Source of the DNA: Ascaphus truei
Lineage: Eukaryota > Chordata > Amphibia > Anura > Ascaphidae
Assembly: GCA_036426205.1 (NCBI GenBank)
Contig: CM071573.1
Location: forward strand, 75,234,822 to 75,298,821
Direction: 5' to 3'
Length of the DNA stretch: 64,000 nucleotides
Shown: positions 1 to 10,469 of the stretch, one piece after another
Layout: each line of letters starts with the position of its first letter
Position numbering within the stretch: position 1 is the stretch's first letter
Program-made: the position numbers and the translations under genes
Notes under the pieces: generated by a model
Database searches by the model: none
Seen by the model: only the letters and a program-made list of their open reading frames with translations
What the model was told of the DNA's origin: nothing

Positions 1-480
1 ATCATAACAACAATAGACTAATAATGCTTCTAGTTACAGCTACCATCCAGCCTCGCAGGGCAGTGACCCACCACTGTGTAACCCACAAGTGTCCACAGTA
101 CCTGATGCGGCCCTCGGGCACCCAACCACCCGGGTGTCCACAAGAGTATAACCCCCACCCCTTTTTATATGGTCAGCGCTGCCACTATGGTGTATGTTAA
201 TGGGTTGGTGCACTACCCAGGCGTGTCGACTGGTAGCGGTACAGGATCTGCTGATCCAGCAATGATGTTTGCCTCTGTGATGAGTCCTCCTCCACGTGTG
301 TGGTATCCAGCTGGAGGATCCCACATACAGACAGTCTCTACACCTGGCAGTGTGGTCTGGTCCCAGACCACAATCTTAAGGGTTGCGCAGCATTGCAACT
401 GTGTCCCTGAACTCAAACAACTAATGGGGTAGAGTCCCTACCTAAGGGGCCTGTCCCTGCTGCAGCCACGATCTAGTAAA
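1..480. repeat. Unclassified LTR-like interspersed repeat fragment
   Basis: No coding potential is visible. Two short strings, GTTGGTGCACT (near 205) and GGCCTGTCCCTG (near 446), recur in the same order at about 9511 and 9860, so this piece and the 9.15-10.3 kb region may be distant members of one repeat family. The short overlapping frames on both strands (40-432) have no recognisable domain. The repeat probably continues to the left of the window. Confidence 0.35.
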
Positions 481-699
481 GGAATCAGGGCCTAGCTGGG
501 GCCTATCAGCGGGTTTCTGGCCAAGTGCAGATGGCGCCACCGAGACAAGCGCACAGGAGCGCGCAGCCACAGCAATAGACAGACTGCAGGGACTGAAGGG
601 AACTTTTCTGACCGGAAGGCTACCTTAAGAAATACAGCAGAAAGAACCACAGCAGGGGAAGAGGCAGTAGGGAGAGCTGTTTGTGACAGAGACCAGAGT

Positions 700-834
700 A
701 TGGCAGACGGAGGCACAGTAATTACCAAACAGGACCTCCAGAACATGTTAAAAGAAATGCAAGTGGGCTTTCAGTTAACGCTTTCAAAAATGCAAGCGGG
801 CTTTCAGTTAACGCTAGTTAGAGCGGTAAAATAA
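700..834 (+). pseudogene. Possible 5' fragment of an L1-type ORF1
   Basis: A 44-codon frame begins with ATG at 700 (MADGGTVITKQDLQNMLKEM) and stops at 832-834. It contains an internal duplication, since the string GGGCTTTCAGTTAACGCT occurs twice. The acidic start followed by a TKQDL..ML.EM helix resembles the N-termini of vertebrate L1-type ORF1 proteins, but the match is by eye only. The frame is cut off where a different repeat begins at 835. It could equally be a chance frame. Confidence 0.22.
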
Positions 835-1097
835 TAAAGAAGAATACGCATTTATTTGTCACAATACTGCACCATCAGTTTTATTTTCTATCTCCACATG
901 TTTGCGCTTCCCTTTGATCACCACGTCGCCATATTCACCTGGGATTGAGAGAGCAGTCCTGCACTGGGTCACAGCAGCATTCAAGGATTTGTTTGTATCA
1001 CTTATATTTATTCAATTTAAGGTTTATATGTTAATATTGGATTAACACGTGTTTAAAGCTTATAATAGAGCGCCACTTTTGATATATCACGTTTTGC
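835..1097 (+). repeat. Interspersed repeat, copy 1 of a block shared with 14071-14331
   Basis: About 260 bp, running from TAAAGAAGAATACGCATTTA to ATATATCACGTTTTGCA, recurs nearly base for base and in the same orientation at 14071-14331. The few differences are small indels. The high identity implies recent spread. Both copies are joined abruptly to unrelated sequence, so this is a module of a larger repeat whose ends are not visible here. Confidence 0.8.
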
Positions 1098-1152
1098 ATT
1101 TTTGGAGAACAGCTGGCGAGATAAGGCTTATCAGCGCTTACTGCATAGGCCC
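1098..1152 (-). mobile_element. Right-end fragment of a PIF/Harbinger-like MITE
   Basis: The segment ends CAGCGCTTACTGCATAGGCCCC. This is the inverted form of the GGGCCT(C)ATGCAGTAAGCG terminus seen at 7088 and, inverted, at 12874-12893, and is related to the complete elements at 37904 and 51864. Only about 55 bp remain, fused to the preceding repeat. Confidence 0.45.
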
Positions 1153-1480
1153 CGTAGGATTAGTAGCGTGCGCCCGTTATATGTCTATTTAACCACCTTT
1201 ATTTTAAACATTACTTTTAATATCTACACAACTCATCTGGGAGTGAGAGTGCTATTAGTTGGGTTCTTTTTCCTTCTTGAGTAATATCAGTATCTTACCC
1301 ATCAGCACCCGCTCCCCTATCAATCTACCACCTTCACTACAGCTGCAGCGGGGTATTCTCTCTGTGTTCTACACTCTCAATATATACCCTGAGCAACTAA
1401 TATCTATGGAGCCTTGCGATAGTGAAAACCTGTCCTGTCTCGTCTTCAGTAAAAAACAACTACTATTAAAGCTGTTCACC

Positions 1481-1810
1481 AACCAGTCCTGTTTTTGCCT
1501 TTTTATTTAAGACAATTATAACTATCAGGATGTAACCCCATTATACTCTGGGATTATTACTATAGAATCAGGAGGGTGCCAGATGAGAGCAAAGTCTTTT
1601 ACTTGTGTGTTGTGTTTGTGTGTTTGTGTCTTTGCATTTTTTTCTATTTTTTATTCCAATAAAAGTTAATTCCTAACTATTTGATAATTTCAGTCGGATC
1701 TGAGCGCGTTACGCGGGATCTCTTTCCTTGCTGCTGCGCGCTCCGTCTCTCTGTGTATATCTGCCCCTGAGAGCTCCTTTCCCACCACATGACACTGTAG
1801 CACTCCGGGA
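1481..1810 (+). repeat. Interspersed repeat, copy 1 of a block shared with 17694-18040
   Basis: Starting at AACCAGTCCTGTTTTT, this block carries the AATAAAAG string at about 1660 and a GC-richer end (TGCTGCGCGCTC, TGTATATCTGCCCCTG). The same order occurs at 17694-18040 with scattered indels. The stretch just upstream (about 1395-1460) also occurs near 17480-17550, but inverted. A polyadenylation-like signal followed by a GC-rich segment would fit the R/U5 part of an LTR or the tail of a non-autonomous element. The class is undetermined. Confidence 0.7.
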
Positions 1811-2540
1811 TGAAGCCCCCCACTGGGCGAAACTAGTAGAGTGTGTCTCTTGGTTACCCCCATGTCACTATTTGTTGCAAGATCAACTTTTTTTGGTGCA
1901 CCCCCTGTGAATTTTATTTACCATCCTGACACATGGACATTTGGAGGAAATCTCTACCATCAGGATTCCTATGGACTCATCTTCTCCATTAGGAGCTTAG
2001 TATTTCCCTGCTTGTCATTAGGGGTTTTATCTTTATGGGACTGGTTTTTCCACATTCAATTTAGCACTTGTTGCCATCAGTATATTTTGTGGATCCTCTC
2101 ATGCACCTTCATTTGTTCATGGATAGGTTTATTATTTTTCTCATGCTGTTTGACCAGGGTATGAGGATTTTTTCCATCTTTTTTCTCCCCTGTGTCTCCC
2201 CCTTGGTAACATATATTTTTTCTGTGTACTATATTTTTAGTATATAGGTTTATTGTAATTTATATTTTTCTTCTGTTTCTACCAGTTTTTCTTGATTTGC
2301 ATATTAGTTTAGGAGTTTAGTATTTAGCTTTTCTTCTTTCTTATTTTCTGGTAGTTAGGATTATTAAGGGGTGTCTGTTCTTTTTTGGCTGATTTGTATC
2401 TTTCCATTTATTTATTGGATATTTACTGAGATATGTTTTTTGGCTCATTAGTTCAGTTTTTTACTTAGCATGTGTTGATATATACTCATATCGTTTCTTG
2501 CTCTCCGGTGCGGGCCCCCACTGCCCTCGGAGCATGCAAA
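1811..2540. other. AT-rich stretch without recognised features
   Basis: T-rich sequence between the repeat block and the Penelope-like element. The frame at 1841-2164 has ordinary base composition and no recognisable domain. I see no gene or RNA here. Confidence 0.5.
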
Positions 2541-3300
2541 AAATAACAAAACAGAAAAATCTAAAAAAATAAATAAGTAAAAAAATCACTGAAAAGATGG
2601 GCAAAAGATAAAAATTACAAATGTAATGCAATTAACTAAAATATAACAATAAACAGATGTTCATTGGGCTAGAGACGCTATTGAAGCTAAGCATCCGGTA
2701 GGGGTAAAATTAAAAACCTACTTAGCAAGCTGATTTAAAAATGACCTTTGGAACAACAGTCCTGGCAGTCAGACTGGAACCTCTGCAGGAGTTGGAACCG
2801 CCGAACTCAGAAGATCCACACTGCCAGGATGATCGCCTCTGCCAACACACAGACCCTCAAGTAGGTGAAGGTTTCACAGAGGAACCGAACTCCGTCCACG
2901 CGCTCGGGAGACGCTACACGTCACCCAGCCCTCAGTCGTTGATTTGTCGGTGATGTTCCATAGCGGCGCGACGGCAGGGGGAGCGCCCAGACAGCACCAG
3001 AGCTCGTGAAGCTAGACCGCAGTCTGACAGGAACAGCGTGCAGCCATGGGTAGTATGATTTATGTCAGTAGCCAAGGAGCAGAACCACCCTACGCGTTTC
3101 GTGATGTCTAAGTCACTTCGTCAGGGTATAATGGGAATGAAAGCTGTGGGTATATATATTATATACCATACGCTATTAAAACCAATAGATGGAATAATGG
3201 CATATCATAATAAATCAATCAAGTCAATCTTAACAGTGATAGGGGAAAAAAACACAAAATAAATAATATAAAGTAATACAAAAAAATAAACAGAACATAG
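2541..3300 (-). repeat. Left inverted terminal repeat of the Penelope-like element
   Basis: Complementary over its length to 5745-6502, with small indels and about 15-20% visible divergence. It holds the minus-strand hammerhead motif near 3084-3128, a TA-rich segment (about 3150-3170) and a GC-rich part (2880-3050). The frame at 2741-2953 lies entirely inside the repeat and is not a gene. Confidence 0.8.
3084..3128 (-). ncRNA. Hammerhead-ribozyme-like motif in the left terminal repeat
   Basis: On the minus strand the order is CTGACGA, a stem-II hairpin (GTGA pairing TCAC around a TTAGACA loop), GAAA, a very short CGCG stem III, TA, then GGGTGG. The core residues match CUGANGA...GAAA...UH. 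Compared with the right-arm copy, one C is missing in front of CTGACGA, which shortens stem I to about two pairs, so this copy is probably weak or inactive. Confidence 0.6.
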
Positions 3301-3700
3301 TCCAGGTCACTAAACCAGCATTTTCTTTTTTATGTAGTGGCGAAAGAAAGGGAGCACATCTTTCCAGAGGTAAAAGTGACCACAGTATCAACCGCCCTTT
3401 AGATTTAGTGCTCTAGGCAGCAAGAAAAAAGAAAAAAATGATGTAGAGGACAGAGAGGGCTATAACAACGACGAAACAGAGCTAGAGGAAATAATGTAGA
3501 AAACCAAATATTTTTAACATCAGCAAACATACTGTATACTAACTGATGTTGAGAAAAAAGTTTGGGTAAGGTTTAACGTTCGCAACCATAAGCTTCAACA
3601 TCTATTAGAGTCAAAAGTTTCCAGGAATGGCCTTAAAAAGGTATTTCATCAATGATGCTATTAACAGCATTAGTAATCAATTTCACCTTTAACCCTAAAC

Positions 3701-4620
3701 ATGCACAGGGACATTTCATCAAACCTTTATCGATTTGGTCACTCAAGACTAGAACATCTAGTCACAACTTTAAATTCGCAAAGACAATTTAGCCAATTAG
3801 AAGATAATGGCTTTGGTCCAGTTGGAAATAACGAATCTATAGTGATCAAACCAACGGACAAAGGTGGAGGTATTGTGGTTATGGATAAAGATATTACATT
3901 TTGGAATCTAGTAGATTACTTAATGACATGGCCACTTACCTCCCCCCTGCCCGCTACCCTACTCTTCTTGTTTTCTTGCTGACTCACCTCATTACTTGAT
4001 CACGGGCTAGCAATCTAGCATACGAAGGATGAGTATGATTTTTTAAACATTACCCATCCCCATATCCCTCTATTTTTACACCATTCCCAAAATTCATAAG
4101 AACCTACAAATGCCACCGGTAGACCGATATATCTGGAATCGGTTCACTTCCTCCAATTTATCCCAATTCATTGATTTTATTTGCAACCTCAGTTTTCTAC
4201 ATCTTAAGTCATATCTGCGTGATACCCCATGTGCTTCAGACATTGCTTGATTGGTGTGCGCCAGGGGTATGTGTGGTCACCGCTGACGTGACATCTTTGT
4301 ACATGGTGATTGACCAACCCTTGGGTGCCAAGCCTACGCCATCCTAGATATGGACAGTAGTCTATCATCAGCTGTAAAATTCATTTAGATTCCATTCATT
4401 TTATTTTAACACATAATATTTTTGTTTAATTCTAAGTTTTATTGCAGATTTGTGGCACGGCCCATGGGAACCAGGTTTGCACCAAGTTATGCCAACTTAT
4501 TTATGGGCAATGGGAGGATAGTTATATCTGGACAACACTGCCCTCCTTGGCAAACCTGGTGCTCTGGCTTCGCTACATAGATGACATTTGTTTGTGTGGA
4601 ACGGCAGTATTGATTCATTG
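3701..4620 (+). pseudogene. Reverse transcriptase pseudogene of the Penelope-like element
   Basis: The clearest piece is the frame at 3701-3982, with IVIKPTDKGGGIVVMDK starting near 3839, a hallmark of Penelope-like reverse transcriptases. Further motifs follow in shifting frames: PKIHKN, a degraded P(G)RP..SGIGS segment, VTADVTSLY, a GTA-containing block with APSYANLF readable after frame change, and RYIDDI, the catalytic YIDD box, at about 4571-4588. In-frame stops and several frameshifts lie between them, so no full-length protein is possible. Homology to later parts of the enzyme (4620-5740) is only faint. Confidence 0.75.
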
Positions 4621-5744
4621 AATCAATTTATCCTTTATCTAACAACAACCAGATGAATCTCAAATTACTTGCCATTTTGATTCCAACTCATATTGATTTT
4701 TTGACCTGAATATTAACTCCACGATAACTGTATACACACTAAAACATATTTTAAGTCTGTGCAGGCCAACAATTATGTGTGGCTAGTAGCCACATAATCC
4801 TCAGGTGGCTGCGCATATCCCTAAGGGCAGTTCGTTCGCCTGAGACGCAACTGCTCAAGTGATGAGGCATTTGCGTCTCAGCGAAAGAGTCCAGACAAAT
4901 TCTCAATAGACAATACCTGAGGAGCTACTCTCTGTGTCTTGTCACAAGTACAGGATATTGAGAGGGCTGATCTTTTAGAATATAAAAAGGATAAGGTTGA
5001 TCCCAGTTCTAATAATACTGTGTCTTTCATCACACAATACAACTCTAATGGCACCCGATATTAGGTTTGTATAAATATTGGCCAATACTTTGAGAGATCC
5101 GGCTTGGCAGAAATCTTACCCCAAGCCTTCAATAGTCTTTAGGAACGCTCCTAATTTACAATCAAGGCTGGCACCTAGCTGCCCTGATTTGAATAAGCCA
5201 TTGGGTGCAGAGTTACGCCAAAAAGGTTTCTTTACCTGCACAACTGCACAGCTTGTAAATACAGTTCTATATCAGGCTACTTTTATTTATTATTTTTGAA
5301 CATGTGTACAATATCAGGAAAGGGTTTAACTACACACAGTGTATCATACCACTTTTAATCCACCATCAGCAAACCCAAAAGGTCTTAAATGCCAAGCTAT
5401 TGAAATTATCCAGGCAACTGGAGAGGAGGAGATAAAATAAATGTATTAGCAAACGGAGTCATATTGGAATATATGAACTAAAAACGTTATCTCCTAATGG
5501 TCTAAATTCGATTTGATATCTCAGCTTTTTTGGTTAAATAATTCACTATCATACATTTTGATTAGGATGTTTTTTATTAAGGCTGTTTGTTTGGTACGGC
5601 AGTGTCATTTGGGTCGATTCGTCCACCTATAGACCTAATATGCTTAGAGTTCCTGTTATCACATTTATCACTGTACACTGTATCTTTAAGATAAGAATTG
5701 GTAAGCCCTGTTGGGCGCCTTTAGAGTCTCAATGTCTTTGTTTA

Positions 5745-6502
5745 CTATGTTTGTTTTATTTCTCTTGTATTTCTTTATATTATTATTTTGTGTTTTTTCC
5801 CCCTATCACTGTTAGATTGACTTGATTGATTTATTATGATTATGCCATTATTCCATCTATTGGTTTTTAATTAGCGTTATGGTATATATATATATACCCA
5901 TGCTTTCATTCCCATCATACCCCTGACGAAGTGACCTTAGCGTCACGAAACGCTAGGGTGGTTCTCTCCTTGGCTACTACTGACATCACTCATCCACCCT
6001 GCTGCACGCTGTTCCTGTCAGACCTCCTTCTATCTTCCGAGCTTGCTGCCTGTCTCGGCGCTCCCCCGCCCTCCGCGCCCTTGTGACGTCACTGACACAT
6101 CACGCGACCTGAGGGTCTGTGTGTACGTGTCGCGTCACCCCGAGCGGCGTGGAGTTCTGGTTCCTCCCTGCGAACCTTCACCTACCTTGAGAGTCTGTGT
6201 GTTGGCAGAGGCGATCTCCTGGCAGTGTGATCTTCTGAGTTCGAGTGGTTCCATCTCCTGCAGAGACTCCAGTCTGACTTCCAGGACTGTTGTTCCAAAG
6301 GTCATTTTAAATCAGCTTTGCTGTAAGTAGGTTTTAATTTACCCCTACCGGATGCTTTAGCTTCAATAGCGTCTCTAGCCCAATGAACATCTGTTTATTG
6401 TTATATTTAGATAATTGCATTAAATTTGTAATTTATCTTTTGCCCATCTTTTCTGTGATTTTTTACTCTATTTATTTTTTAGATTTTTCTGTTTTGTTAT
6501 TT
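5745..6502 (+). repeat. Right inverted terminal repeat of the Penelope-like element
   Basis: Inverted partner of 2541-3300. It contains the plus-strand hammerhead motif at 5919-5960, just after a TATATATATATACCC run. The frames at 6043-6330 and 6383-6583 lie within the repeat and show no protein family. Confidence 0.8.
5919..5960 (+). ncRNA. Hammerhead-ribozyme-like motif in the right terminal repeat
   Basis: The order is ACCC, CTGACGA, GTGAC-CTTAGC-GTCAC, GAAA, CGC, TA, GGGTGG. Stem II has five perfect pairs (GTGAC/GTCAC) and stem I four (ACCC/GGGT). The three core segments are intact and the predicted cleavage triplet is CTA, which satisfies the NUH rule. Stem III is nearly absent, as is usual for Penelope-associated hammerheads, which are thought to act better as dimers. 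Confidence 0.72.
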
Positions 6503-6824
6503 GAGTTACACTATGATCTTTTTCTTTTGTCTCTTTTTTTGTATTGTCCTATAGTTTGTGTGTCTTTCTGTGGGCTTTTTTGAAGACTTACTCAGGACTG
6601 CCTGCTACCCAATTGGCTATACCATTGGTTGGATTTATCTATTTATTCATTGGAGGCGCCGTTTTTTGTATTTTTTTCTCCTTATATGTTAGCAACGTTC
6701 TAGATTTGCACCCTCTGACAAGAAAATGGTGTGAAATCTTCACCATCCAAGGATTCTCCTAGGAGGTTTGTGGTGTATATGTTTTTCCATTCATACACTT
6801 TGAGGTCCTAAAATATACTACAGT

Positions 6825-7065
6825 AGCGGCCGGGCTGACTCTAATAGCGGCTGCCCCCGCAGTTTAAAAATAGCGCGGGCGGCGCGGGGCTGTCTCGCGA
6901 ATCCCGACCGGTTTTCGCGCGCCTCGGGCGCTTTCAAAATTAAGCGCCATTCGCTTATCTATTGAAGCGGCCGCCGCGTGGGAAACTCCGTTTTTAAAAC
7001 GGAGAACAGACACACGGCTAGCCCGCTACGCTCCCGGCCAGCTCCCGGCAAGCTTTAAAATGAGC
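6825..7065. repeat. GC-rich repeat island
   Basis: A sharply GC-rich stretch (GCGGCCGGGC, GCGCGGGCGGCGCGGGGC, GCGGCCGCCGCG) sits in AT-rich surroundings. Its ends show imperfect inverted similarity (TAGCGGCCGGGCTGAC against CGGCTAGCCCGCTAC), which suggests a small inverted-repeat element rather than a CpG-island promoter. Confidence 0.35.
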
Positions 7066-7087
7066 TTAGCTGGGACAGTATTTCATT

Positions 7088-7560
7088 AAGGGCCTCATGC
7101 AGTAAGCGGCGCAAAGTCACTTTTCGCCGTTTTTCGCCAAAAATGCATACCAAATTCATAGCCCCGAAAACTTGGCGAAAAGCAAAAATAAAACGCCAAT
7201 TTGTTGGCGGCTTTTTTTTTCCCGCCATCGGCGCGGCGAAAAGGCACTCTGCGCCGCAACTAGCCATGTTTTGAAACCCGCTCAATTCTAGTAGTGGCGA
7301 GTAGCTTTGCACCACTACTCGCCACTCTAGAATTGAGAATTCACGGCAATCCGTCTCGGCCCAAAAAGTTGGCAAGTTGCTGGGGGAGAGGCTGCGGATG
7401 AGCGGCGGAATGGCACTTAAAAAATCAGGCCTTTTGTCCTGCTGGGATTGATGCCGGGGGTCTCCGGGGCTGATACCCATTAATATCAGCACTGGAGCCC
7501 CTGGCCTCATTCGAGGCAGGGAAAAATGCATTTAAAGCCACTTATTACCTTAGAGCGGCT
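7088..7560 (+). mobile_element. PIF/Harbinger-like MITE relic (left end at 7088)
   Basis: It begins GGGCCTCATGCAGTAAGCGGCG, a terminus that recurs inverted at 12874-12893. Internally there is a hairpin, AGTGGCGAGTAG / CTACTCGCCACT (about 7291-7326). The CCGGGGGTCTCCGGGGCTGA module near 7454 also occurs at 31208-31250. No matching right terminus was found, so the element is truncated. The 158-codon minus-strand frame at 7055-7531 lies wholly inside it. Confidence 0.5.
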
Positions 7561-7643
7561 AACTGCTAAGGCAATGAAGGGGTTAACCAGCTGTGCCAAT
7601 TTTATTGTGGGTAGCGGGGGGGGTGATGGGGTATTTGGCCCTT

Positions 7644-7768
7644 GGTGGTTGTTAGGGCTTGCGGGGGTTGCGGGTGGATTTAACCTTCAATACCTTAGCG
7701 GTTAATACCGCTACGGTCATGAAGGGTTTAAGTCCACCCACTACCCCCCGCAAGCCCTAACAACCACC
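7644..7768. repeat. Fold-back (palindromic) repeat, about 60-bp arms
   Basis: GGTGGTTGTTAGGGCTTGCGG on the left is complementary to CCGCAAGCCCTAACAACCACC on the right. The arms meet near 7703 around the pair CCTTAGCGGTTAA / TTAATACCGCTACGG. It could form a long hairpin and is probably a MITE end pair or a fused inverted duplication. Confidence 0.7.
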
Positions 7769-7894
7769 GTTGAGTTAATACCCCCTTCTCCCAATAAATA
7801 AATACACACACAAAGCCCCACAATAATAAATATATAATTAAATACACACATATATATATATATAGGTATTGGTAGACCATGTGACAGAGGCTTT

Positions 7895-8150
7895 GCTTCA
7901 GCAATCAGAGTTGGGATTGTTCCCACGCTCTGATTGGCTACCGTACCATGTGTCACCGGCCATCTTTGTTTCATGACGTATCTTAAAGGCAATTGAAGCT
8001 CAGCATTCTGATTGGCTGGCGTCATTGCCTTTAAATGACGTCATTATTTTTTTTTCCCCACCCAAATCACATGGTTTTCACGCCCAATCAGGGCCGTGGG
8101 AACCATTGATGAAATGTGACGTCATAGGCCTATAAAAGCCTATGTCGTCT
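7895..8150 (+). promoter_or_regulatory. Promoter-like cluster: CCAAT boxes, two CRE sites and a TATA box
   Basis: Two ATTGGCT inverted CCAAT boxes (near 7931 and 8010), a CCCAATCA box (8083-8090), two perfect TGACGTCA CRE palindromes (8036-8043 and 8117-8124) and a TATAAAAG (8131-8138) stand in promoter order and spacing. No host gene follows: the sequence is cut by an inserted element at about 8156 and continues at about 8602. This most likely is the internal promoter of a retroelement or repeat. Confidence 0.5.
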
Positions 8151-8155
8151 CATTT

Positions 8156-8601
8156 TGAATGAAAAATAACACAGAAGCGCATCAAGGGTCAAGATTTATG
8201 TATACAATAGAATAAAAATAACAATTAAAAACTACATATAGGAATATATAAGTCCAGTAGATCAGTGCTCAGGTATCAGTTCAAATGAGTTCCTAGGCGC
8301 AGGGGGTAGGTGCTGAGACACACAGGTCAGTCCCGCGCGCTGGAGCTGGCTTGCGGGCACCACTCTGTTGTTACTCTCCGGGTTGCGGCTCTCGCAGGAC
8401 CCGTGTATAGTAGTCCACCACAATCGCCGGTATTCCAATACAGATCTCACTCGAGTGAAGAGAAGAGTCTCTAACAGCTTGTGGGAGAGCTGGAGCTTGT
8501 TCTACCAAGTGTCTGAATACCAATGTGCACACTAACAACAGAGTTTTATTCTATTGTTATACATAAATTCTTGACCCTTGGTGCGCTTCTGTGTTTATTT
8601 T
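8156..8601. mobile_element. Inserted element with about 60-bp inverted terminal repeats
   Basis: The left end (AATGAAAAATAACACAGAAGCGC...AAGGGTCAAG.ATTTATGTATAC) is the inverted form of the right end (about 8535-8605). The sequence CATTT flanks both sides (8151-8155 and 8602-8606) and may be the target-site duplication, though the exact ends are uncertain by a few bases. The insertion separates the TATA box at 8131 from its presumed downstream sequence. Confidence 0.6.
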
Positions 8602-8608
8602 CATTTAC

Positions 8609-9150
8609 ACCTGACATTTGGAGCCTTCCCACGACGGTACTGGTGGAGGAGGGGTGCCTTCACATCACACCAGCAGCAGGAGGAAGAGTTGATCTGCTTC
8701 AAGATCCTTTTAGGAAGCAAAAGCGCGGTTTGATTTATCATTTTGAAGCCAGACGCCGAGGAGGACGGACCTACTACAGATAGAAGAGGACCAGGGATGT
8801 GGCGCTAGAAGAGAAGAAGACCCGGAAGAAGAAGGAGAAAGAAGAATACAGATTACAGATTACAGATGAAGCCCCCTTTGACACATGGATTACAAATAGA
8901 AGACAGAAGACACACGTGGATTGTAAGTGTTATTATTTTATGGTACCTTGGATTGGTTCGAGAGCTTCCGGTTCACCTGGATTTCAGTGAGTGGGCATCT
9001 AATGGTAAGTAAACAAAACAAAAGTTTATTATTTTAACTTTTACAGGTTTTTTTTATTTTTAGTCATGTAACACCTTTTGCCCCCCCCCTCAATCGCAGA
9101 TGGGGACCTATGTAATAATACACTTGCGTTACCGGGTGTGGTGCATTACC
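8609..9150. other. Purine-rich unclassified sequence
   Basis: Runs of GAAGAAGA-type sequence (8800-8860) give open frames rich in Lys, Glu and Arg (8799-8990) that look like low complexity rather than a conserved protein. A weak splice-donor-like TGTAAGTGTT occurs near 8920. It is probably the downstream part of the repeat whose promoter-like part lies at 7895-8150. Confidence 0.35.
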
Positions 9151-10330
9151 TTTAGGCTCACAGAAGGCCTGAACCTCCACCACTGGGGCCTGGGGTTCCT
9201 GATGATTCAAACACAGGCCTCCACCTGTAAGGGTTCCCACCGGGGTGGAATGGTCTCCTTACAGGAACACCAGTAATAGCAATACACGCACACAATATAT
9301 GTTGCAAACCGTTTACTAAACTATTAATAACTTGGTATCCTGTACCACACAGTATAATGCATATAACCATATACATATCATCGCAAACGGGTGCACACAA
9401 ACAACTTAGGTAGTCCCTCCTCCAAAGTACCTGGGTGCTGGCACTAATTCCCTGATGCCCCTATGTCCAAACCCACCCAATGTGTTGGAGATAGCGCTAT
9501 CCCTTGACGTGTTGGTGCACTCCTTATAGATACCTGCCGGGCTCCAGCACGGTGCCGCTATACAACTGGGTTTGGATCCGCCTGATCCGACATGATGTCC
9601 TCCTAACGCGTGGTGAATTTCGGCGTGGATAATATCACCGCAGCTCCGCACCGTCTGTAACTTGGCGGAATCCGCTGCAGCCGACAGCCGCACATCACGC
9701 TTGGTTGGCCTCCGTGAAGATAGTCTATATATATAGAGTCCTCTGGGAAGAGTCTTTATATATAGAGGGTCTGAGCCCAGACCCAGGAATCAGGCCTGCG
9801 CCCACTGAGTGATTCTTACTCAACCCAAACAGCTAAAGGGGCAGAACCACTCACCTAGGGCCTGTCCCTGAACACACCACAAACTGGGCAAGGGTAACAA
9901 TATCTGGGGCCAGGGGGCTAACTAGCCTAGATCAGGGAGCTACGCCTCTGCACCCCTCTCACCCGCTCCCTGCTCCAACTGCCGTTCTACAACCCGCGAA
10001 AAGTATCTCTTCCCTGCAAACAGGGAACTCTGTAGCCCTATTGGCTCCCTGGCGTCATGTGGGGTCGCCTAAGGCTCATGGGACTTGTAGTCCCATCCAA
10101 GCCTTCCCTGGTAGGCTAGGGTTCACGCGCTTGTGCTCCACGCTGCGCAACTGGTCCGGCCCCCGAGCTCTCACTGCGCATGCGCAACCTAATCAAGATG
10201 GCGGCACCCACACGGGAGCCGCCGGGAATCTCCGGAACGCCGAAGCGCTCCCTGCATCCCCCCACCCTCCAAAAGTGCCCGCGGGTCTGTCGAGTGACCC
10301 CCGGCAGCGGAGGTAAAGAGGGGGGGGGAG
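9151..10330. repeat. LTR-like unclassified repeat
   Basis: Contains a duplicated TATATATAGAG motif (about 9727-9762), a stretch ending in ACTACAAGTCCCA-like sequence, and a GCGCATGCGCAACC segment followed by AAGATGGCGGC near 10200, features common in vertebrate LTR and promoter-type repeats. No gag or pol motif is visible. Frames at 9406-9693 and 10041-10451 overlap on both strands and are not convincing genes. Confidence 0.35.
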
Positions 10331-10469
10331 GGGCGCAGGGCACAGGGGACCTGCTACACATGTTTTGTTTTTTTCCATTAATGCCCCTGAATGATCTATC
10401 CCTTGGATATTCAGGGACACTGCAATGTTTATTGGGGGCAATTGTCCCCAATAAAATGCTTATATGCCT

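Larger units (their letters stand above)
2541..6502 (+). mobile_element. Penelope-like retroelement with inverted terminal repeats (decayed)
   Basis: Two roughly 760-bp arms (2541-3300 and 5745-6502) are inverted copies of each other and flank an internal region holding broken reverse-transcriptase motifs on the plus strand. The outermost match is AAATAACAAAACAGAAAAA at 2541 against its complement ending at 6502. Penelope-like elements are known for LTR-like repeats in either orientation and for hammerhead ribozyme motifs inside them, and both are seen here. Internal motifs in order are a KPTDKGGGIVVMDK block (about 3845-3892), PKIHKN (about 4086), VTADVTSLY (about 4278), the GTA.G...AP.YANL-type block (about 4455-4515) and RYIDDI (about 4571-4588). 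Stops and frameshifts separate them, so the copy is dead. No GIY-YIG endonuclease domain is recognised. Confidence 0.82.

Noticed and set aside
2741..2953. Short frame upstream of the Penelope-like RT, possible extra ORF
   Set aside because: Lies inside the terminal repeat and is not preserved in the opposite arm.
6825..7065. CpG-island promoter of a host gene
   Set aside because: No exon follows, and the ends are inverted, which fits a repeat.
7055..7531. 158-codon minus-strand frame
   Set aside because: It lies wholly in a PIF-like MITE with a hairpin, and no domain is recognised.
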